Shown one piece after another: positions 5,452 through 8,942 of a stretch of DNA of 8,942 nucleotides. The notes beneath the pieces are model-generated. The model was not told the DNA's origin and searched no databases. It saw nothing but the letters and a program-made list of their open reading frames with translations. The stretch covers positions 4,313 through 13,254 of the forward strand of contig JAFMKX010000004.1 of assembly GCA_017852615.1 (NCBI GenBank). The letters are read 5' to 3'. The stretch's first letter is position 1. Every line of letters starts with the position of its first letter. Made by a program: the position numbers and the translations under genes. Source of the stretch: Pontimonas sp. Its GTDB lineage: Bacteria; Actinomycetota; Actinomycetes; Actinomycetales; Microbacteriaceae.

Positions 5452-6076
5452 TTCCGAGATGGAGAGCGAGCCGGCAGCGGCTGCTGCGCTGTGTGGCGAC
5501 GCCCTGGCTGTGATGCGGCGCTTCGCCGAGGACATCCATACCTATGGTGAAGAGCTTGGGTTGGTGGGCCCGCGCGAACTAGACCGTCTCTGGACCCGCC
5601 ACCTGCTCAATTCAGCGTTGCTCGCTAAAAAATTGCCCGCCGGGACCCTGGCGGATATTGGTTCTGGGGCCGGTTTCCCTGGCCTCGTTGTCGCGATTTT
5701 GCGCCCGGATATTCATTGCACCCTGATTGAGCCCCTGGGACGTCGAGCCACCTGGCTCACCGACGAGGCACAAAGGTTGGGCCTATCTAACGTGAGTGTT
5801 CTCAATCAACGGGCTGAGGAAGTAGCGGGACATGTTGTGGCCGATGCGGTCACTGCCCGGGCGGTCAGTGCATTGACGACCTTGATTCCTCTTGCTGTGC
5901 CGTTGATGAAGCCTGGTGGCGAACTATTGTTGATGAAGGGCCAGCGGGTAGATCAAGAGATTAGAGACGCCGCGAGCACTATGGTCAGATGGAATCTTTC
6001 TTCCCCACGGGTGGAAATCACAGGCCCTGAGTACGAAACGGAAGAGACACGTATCTTTCGAGCTACAGTGGGCTAA
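5444..6076 (+). CDS. rsmG: 16S rRNA (guanine(527)-N(7))-methyltransferase RsmG (GidB)
   Basis: SAM-dependent enzyme that methylates G527 of 16S rRNA; loss of it commonly gives low-level streptomycin resistance. The product is 210 aa from GTG 5444 (213 aa from TTG 5435). Numbered from the GTG, it shows RLWTRHLLNS (48-57), the SAM loop LADIGSGAGFPGLV (69-82), IEP after strand 2 (95-97), AVTARAVSAL (135-144) and the LLMKG strand (162-166). Start choice is uncertain: TTG 5435 gives MFHVKH but its AGGGA (5430-5434) directly abuts the codon, GTG 5444 places AGGGA 9 bp away, and ATG 5459 lies where homology begins. The first parS overlaps the two earlier starts. It is followed by a 42-bp gap with the second parS, then parA. 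Confidence 0.95.
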   Translation: MKHSEMESEPAAAAALCGDALAVMRRFAEDIHTYGEELGLVGPRELDRLWTRHLLNSALLAKKLPAGTLADIGSGAGFPGLVVAILRPDIHCTLIEPLGRRATWLTDEAQRLGLSNVSVLNQRAEEVAGHVVADAVTARAVSALTTLIPLAVPLMKPGGELLLMKGQRVDQEIRDAASTMVRWNLSSPRVEITGPEYETEETRIFRATVG

Positions 6077-6085
6077 TACGTCATA

Positions 6086-6101
6086 TGTTTCACGTGAAAC
6101 A
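6086..6101. promoter_or_regulatory. parS site 2 (perfect)
   Basis: A second exact TGTTTCACGTGAAACA palindrome in the 42-bp rsmG-parA gap, ending 2 bp before the parA Shine-Dalgarno (GGAGG, 6104-6108). ParB loading here would cover the parA leader and could feed back on parAB expression. Confidence 0.97.
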
Positions 6102-6118
6102 TTGGAGGGAATCTACTG

Positions 6119-7012
6119 GTGAGCCAACCGCAATTCGATGCGTCGACGCCACTCGCTGCGGAAATAGCTGATCTCTCTCAGCGACGGGCTCAGCTCAAAG
6201 ACGTCACAGCACCTCTGCCAAGCACACCACGTATATTCACCGTGGCCAATCAGAAAGGCGGCGTGGGTAAGACCACCACGGCCGTCAACATTGCGTCGTC
6301 GTTAGCGCGCTTTGGAGCTCGGGTTCTTGTCATCGACCTAGACCCCCAGGGAAACGCTTCCACCGCTTTGGGTATTGACCACCACGGCGAGATCGAGAGT
6401 ATTTACGATGTGTTGGTGGGCACAACGCCCCTCGAGGAAGTTGTCGCACCCAGTCCAGAAAACGAGCGACTCTTTTGCGCTCCGTCAACTCTGGATTTAG
6501 CGGGCGCAGAAATCGAGCTGGTGTCGCTAGCGGCTCGAGAATACCGATTGAAACGAGCGCTGGATACTTATCTTTCGTCGCCGGCGGGCTCGGGAATTCA
6601 CTACGTGATCATTGATTGCCCGCCCTCGTTAGGCCTGCTGACGATTAATGCTTTTGTGGCCGCTAAAGAAGTGCTGCTTCCTATTCAATGTGAGTACTAC
6701 GCCCTGGAGGGTGTGAGCCAGCTGGTTCGTAATATTGACCTGGTGAGAGCACACCTCAATCCAGACTTGGTTCTATCCACGATTGTCCTGACCATGTTTG
6801 ATCGCCGAACGAATCTTGCACAGCAGGTGGTCGATGACGTCAAAACACATTTCGCCCAGGCCACACTGAATACGGTCATCCCCCGTTCCGTGCGAGTCTC
6901 TGAGGCACCTAGCTATGGACAAAGTGTTCTCGCGTATGACCCGGCATCTCCCGGGGCAGTGTCGTATCAAGAAGCAGCCCTAGAAATAGCAGGTAGAGGA
7001 GCGCCCCACTAA
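6119..7012 (+). CDS. parA: Chromosome partitioning ATPase ParA (Soj)
   Basis: Walker-type ATPase that binds DNA nonspecifically as an ATP dimer and moves ParB-parS complexes to segregate origins. The 297-aa product has a roughly 38-residue N-terminal extension before the core, common in actinobacterial ParA. The deviant Walker A is KGGVGKTT (46-53) with signature lysine K46, Walker A' is DLDPQGN (73-79), and Walker B is VIIDCPPS (163-170). QCEYYALEGVSQL (190-202) and the late PRSVRVSEAPSYGQ (255-268) are typical. It starts at GTG 6119 with GGAGG at 6104-6108, 10 bp away. The stop TAA overlaps the parB ATG by one base. The parS site directly upstream supports ParB-mediated feedback, which is inferred. 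Confidence 0.97.
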   Translation: MSQPQFDASTPLAAEIADLSQRRAQLKDVTAPLPSTPRIFTVANQKGGVGKTTTAVNIASSLARFGARVLVIDLDPQGNASTALGIDHHGEIESIYDVLVGTTPLEEVVAPSPENERLFCAPSTLDLAGAEIELVSLAAREYRLKRALDTYLSSPAGSGIHYVIIDCPPSLGLLTINAFVAAKEVLLPIQCEYYALEGVSQLVRNIDLVRAHLNPDLVLSTIVLTMFDRRTNLAQQVVDDVKTHFAQATLNTVIPRSVRVSEAPSYGQSVLAYDPASPGAVSYQEAALEIAGRGAPH

Positions 7013-7953
7013 TGGCACAAAAAAGAACTGGTTTAGGCCGCGGAATCGGTGCCCTCATTCCAGCACCCCCCACCTCAGGGGAGCGCCCGGTCGACGTTTT
7101 CTTTCCCTCCGTGTCTCAAGACACCGAGCTAGTCGCCGTACCTGGGGCCGCTCTGGCGGAAATAGCTCCCGATGCCATTCGTCCTAATCCTCAGCAGCCC
7201 AGGCGCGAATTCCGCGCGGATGAACTTGATGAGCTCATCCATTCGGTCAAGGAATTTGGAGTCTTGCAACCCATCGTGGTCAGACCCCTGGACCCAGCAG
7301 TGGGGGGTGCCTCCTTTGAGCTGATCATGGGTGAGCGCCGGTTGCGCGCGGCCACCGCTGCGGGCCTGGAAACAATTCCCGCGGTTGTTCGACACACAGC
7401 GGACGATGCCATGTTGCGAGACGCCTTATTGGAAAACCTCCACCGGGCCAATCTCAACCCCTTAGAAGAAGCCTCTGCCTACCAACAGTTGCTCTCAGAC
7501 TTTGGCATCACCCAGGACGAGCTCGCTGTGCGGATTGGACGCTCGCGCCCGCAAGTGACCAACACGCTGCGTCTGCTGCGTCTTCCCACCGATGTGCAAA
7601 CCAAAGTAGCGGCAGGCGTATTGAGCGCCGGTCACGCCAGAGCATTATTGTCACTGCCTGACGAAGCAGCCATGTCCAGCTTGGCTAAGAAAATTGTCAC
7701 CCATTCGCTCAGTGTTCGCCAAGCCGAAGAAGAAGTCGGTATGGCTAAGGCAGCGAAACCCGGTGTCAAGAAAGTTCGTGGAGGAAGCCGAAACGATCAG
7801 CTTGACGAAATTGCCGAACGCATGGGCGATCGACTCAACACTCGGGTGAGTATCAAGTTGGCGAAAACCAAAGGCACGGTCTCTATCGATTTCGCGACGG
7901 TGGGTGACCTCAACCGGATTCTTGCTGAGCTAGGCGAACCGGGCTTTAGCTAG
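7012..7953 (+). CDS. parB: Chromosome partitioning protein ParB (Spo0J)
   Basis: CTP-dependent clamp that loads at parS and spreads along DNA to build the partition complex. The 313-aa product begins with the ParA-interacting, stimulating motif GLGRGIGALIP (7-17). Its CTP-binding domain has NPQQPRREF (59-67), GERRLRAA (107-114) and ENLHRANLNPLEEA (141-154). A helix-turn-helix for parS follows (about 160-195), then linker helices, and a C-terminal dimerisation domain (about 262-313). All key motifs look intact, so sliding-clamp function is expected. ATG 7012 overlaps the parA stop, with GAGGAG at 6996-7001. The two perfect parS sites upstream are its cognate targets. Its last 8 bases overlap the convergent ligase gene. 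Confidence 0.97.
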   Translation: MAQKRTGLGRGIGALIPAPPTSGERPVDVFFPSVSQDTELVAVPGAALAEIAPDAIRPNPQQPRREFRADELDELIHSVKEFGVLQPIVVRPLDPAVGGASFELIMGERRLRAATAAGLETIPAVVRHTADDAMLRDALLENLHRANLNPLEEASAYQQLLSDFGITQDELAVRIGRSRPQVTNTLRLLRLPTDVQTKVAAGVLSAGHARALLSLPDEAAMSSLAKKIVTHSLSVRQAEEEVGMAKAAKPGVKKVRGGSRNDQLDEIAERMGDRLNTRVSIKLAKTKGTVSIDFATVGDLNRILAELGEPGFS

Positions 7954-8899
7954 GCGACGCTTTCGCGCTCTCGACCAGGGCCGCATACACACCGCCCACG
8001 TCAAACCCGGCGGCATCCAGAGCGAGAGCGGTGCTGGAAGTTTCGGTGAGACCCGGCATGGTGCTGGCCTCGAGGAACCAAGGCGTTCCTTCGCTATCGA
8101 CCATAAAGTCAATCCGTGCGAGGTGGCGCAGGCCCAGAGCGCTAAAGGCGAGCAGAGCGTGATCAGTCACCGTGGCGACAACGGCGGCATCAAGTCGAGC
8201 GGGGGTATAAAACCTGGTTGCCCCAGCGGTATACCGAGCTTCGAAATCGTAGTGACCAGAGAGGGGCTCGATTTCGACAGGAGGAATAGCCCGGGGACCA
8301 TCACCGGTATCAATAATCGGAACGCAGACCTCTGTGCCCACAATGCGTTTTTCTATCACCACACTGTCGGCATAGGTGAAGGCGTGAACCATTGCCTTAC
8401 GAAGATCATCGGTGGACTCCACCCAGCTCACACCCTGAGCTGAGCCCCCTTGTGCGGGTTTGACCACTAAGGCGACACCGAGGCTTTCGCTCACGGTGGC
8501 TAACACGCTCTCGGCACCCAGTTCCCTAAACGCATCCCGCGTCAGGGTGATCGAATCGGGAGTTGCGACCCCTACTCGTTCCACCAATGCTTTGGCCGCC
8601 GGCTTATTCCAGGCCAACCGAGCGGCATCGGCGTTGGAGCCCACGTAGGCAATGCCCAACATGTCCAACAAGCCTCGCAGCGCCCCGTCTTCTCCTGAGG
8701 CACCATGGAGAACTGGCCACACGACGTCCGGCTTCTCTTCGTGCAGGTAGGCAATCAGACCAGCGTCAGGATCGCGCAGCGTCACGGTGAGCCCGTGCGC
8801 CGCCAAACCATCGGCCACCTTCCGACCGGATTTGAGCGAGATGTCTCGCTCATGGGAAATACCTCCCGAGAGAACTAACACGCTGGGTTGTGCGGCCAT
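7946..8899 (-). CDS. ddl: D-alanine-D-alanine ligase family protein (ATP-grasp)
   Basis: ATP-grasp enzyme expected to join two D-alanines for peptidoglycan precursors. The 317-aa product shows GGISHERDISLKSG (12-25) with substrate-contacting Glu17, LHGASGEDGALRG (64-76), the ATP-site KPAQGGSAQG (148-157), YDFEARY (217-223), RID (262-264) and E277-AST-MPGLTETS. Tyr223 matches E. coli DdlB Tyr216, arguing for D-Ala rather than D-Lac as second substrate. Two positions differ: Arg222 replaces Lys215, and Ser279 replaces the metal ligand Asn272. It could be the cell's main Ddl or an origin-linked paralogue with another role. It starts at ATG 8899-8897 with a weak GGAAG upstream, and converges on parB with an 8-bp overlap. 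Confidence 0.85.
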   Translation of the reverse strand: MAAQPSVLVLSGGISHERDISLKSGRKVADGLAAHGLTVTLRDPDAGLIAYLHEEKPDVVWPVLHGASGEDGALRGLLDMLGIAYVGSNADAARLAWNKPAAKALVERVGVATPDSITLTRDAFRELGAESVLATVSESLGVALVVKPAQGGSAQGVSWVESTDDLRKAMVHAFTYADSVVIEKRIVGTEVCVPIIDTGDGPRAIPPVEIEPLSGHYDFEARYTAGATRFYTPARLDAAVVATVTDHALLAFSALGLRHLARIDFMVDSEGTPWFLEASTMPGLTETSSTALALDAAGFDVGGVYAALVESAKASPS

Positions 8900-8901
8900 G
8901 A

Positions 8902-8942
8902 CTAGCTCACTTCCGGTGGGGGTGAATCGAGGTTGGCACCCA
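8902..8942 (-). CDS. Possible C-terminal end of an upstream minus-strand gene (partial)
   Basis: On the minus strand an open frame runs in from the right edge and ends at TAG 8904-8902, 2 bp before the ligase start. It would encode ...GANLDSPPPEVS. Tight spacing fits an operon, but 13 codons cannot establish that this is a real gene and no family is recognised. Confidence 0.25.
   Translation of the reverse strand, partial: GANLDSPPPEVS

Noticed and set aside
1..8942. Search for tRNA, rRNA, CRISPR, insertion sequences, prophage or defence genes
   Set aside because: Nearly all sequence is assigned to a conserved origin-region gene set in standard order, and the gaps show only DnaA boxes, parS sites and short repeats. 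No new multi-gene system is visible.

Overview
The window is the replication-origin neighbourhood of an actinobacterial chromosome, most likely a Microbacteriaceae-type organism. This rests on the gene order, on actinobacterial signatures in DnaA, YidC and RsmG, and on TTATCCACA-type DnaA boxes in DNA of moderate GC content. The genus is not determinable by eye; a freshwater, small-genome relative is a reasonable guess only.

Left arm, minus strand (1-2966): the first 17 codons of recF run off the left edge, preceded by dnaN (sliding clamp) and dnaA (initiator). The 352-bp dnaA-dnaN gap carries three perfect DnaA boxes, an AT-rich stretch and an inverted repeat, and is the best candidate for oriC. 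The 207-bp dnaA-rpmH gap carries two more perfect boxes, which probably serve dnaA autoregulation as well as the origin. Genes point away from this region on both sides, so both arms are transcribed with the replication forks.

Right arm, plus strand (3174-7953): rpmH, rnpA, yidD, yidC, jag/khpB, rsmG, parA and parB form a tightly packed series with gaps of 0-42 bp and several start/stop overlaps. It joins ribosome and RNase P biogenesis, membrane protein insertion, an RNA-binding protein, 16S rRNA methylation and chromosome partitioning. Two perfect 16-bp parS sites lie here, one inside the start region of rsmG and one in the leader of parA, so ParB has its loading sites within its own operon next to the origin.

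Right end, minus strand (7946-8942): a D-alanine-D-alanine ligase family ATP-grasp gene converges on parB and overlaps its stop by 8 bp. The last 41 bases may hold the end of a further minus-strand gene.

I found no RNA gene, mobile element, CRISPR array or defence system, and no sign of an undescribed system. The points worth a second look are departures from family consensus: the C-terminus of DnaN, the basic loop of DnaA, the missing GxxG loop of Jag, and an active-site position in the ligase. The layout of the origin and the parS/rsmG overlap are also worth checking.
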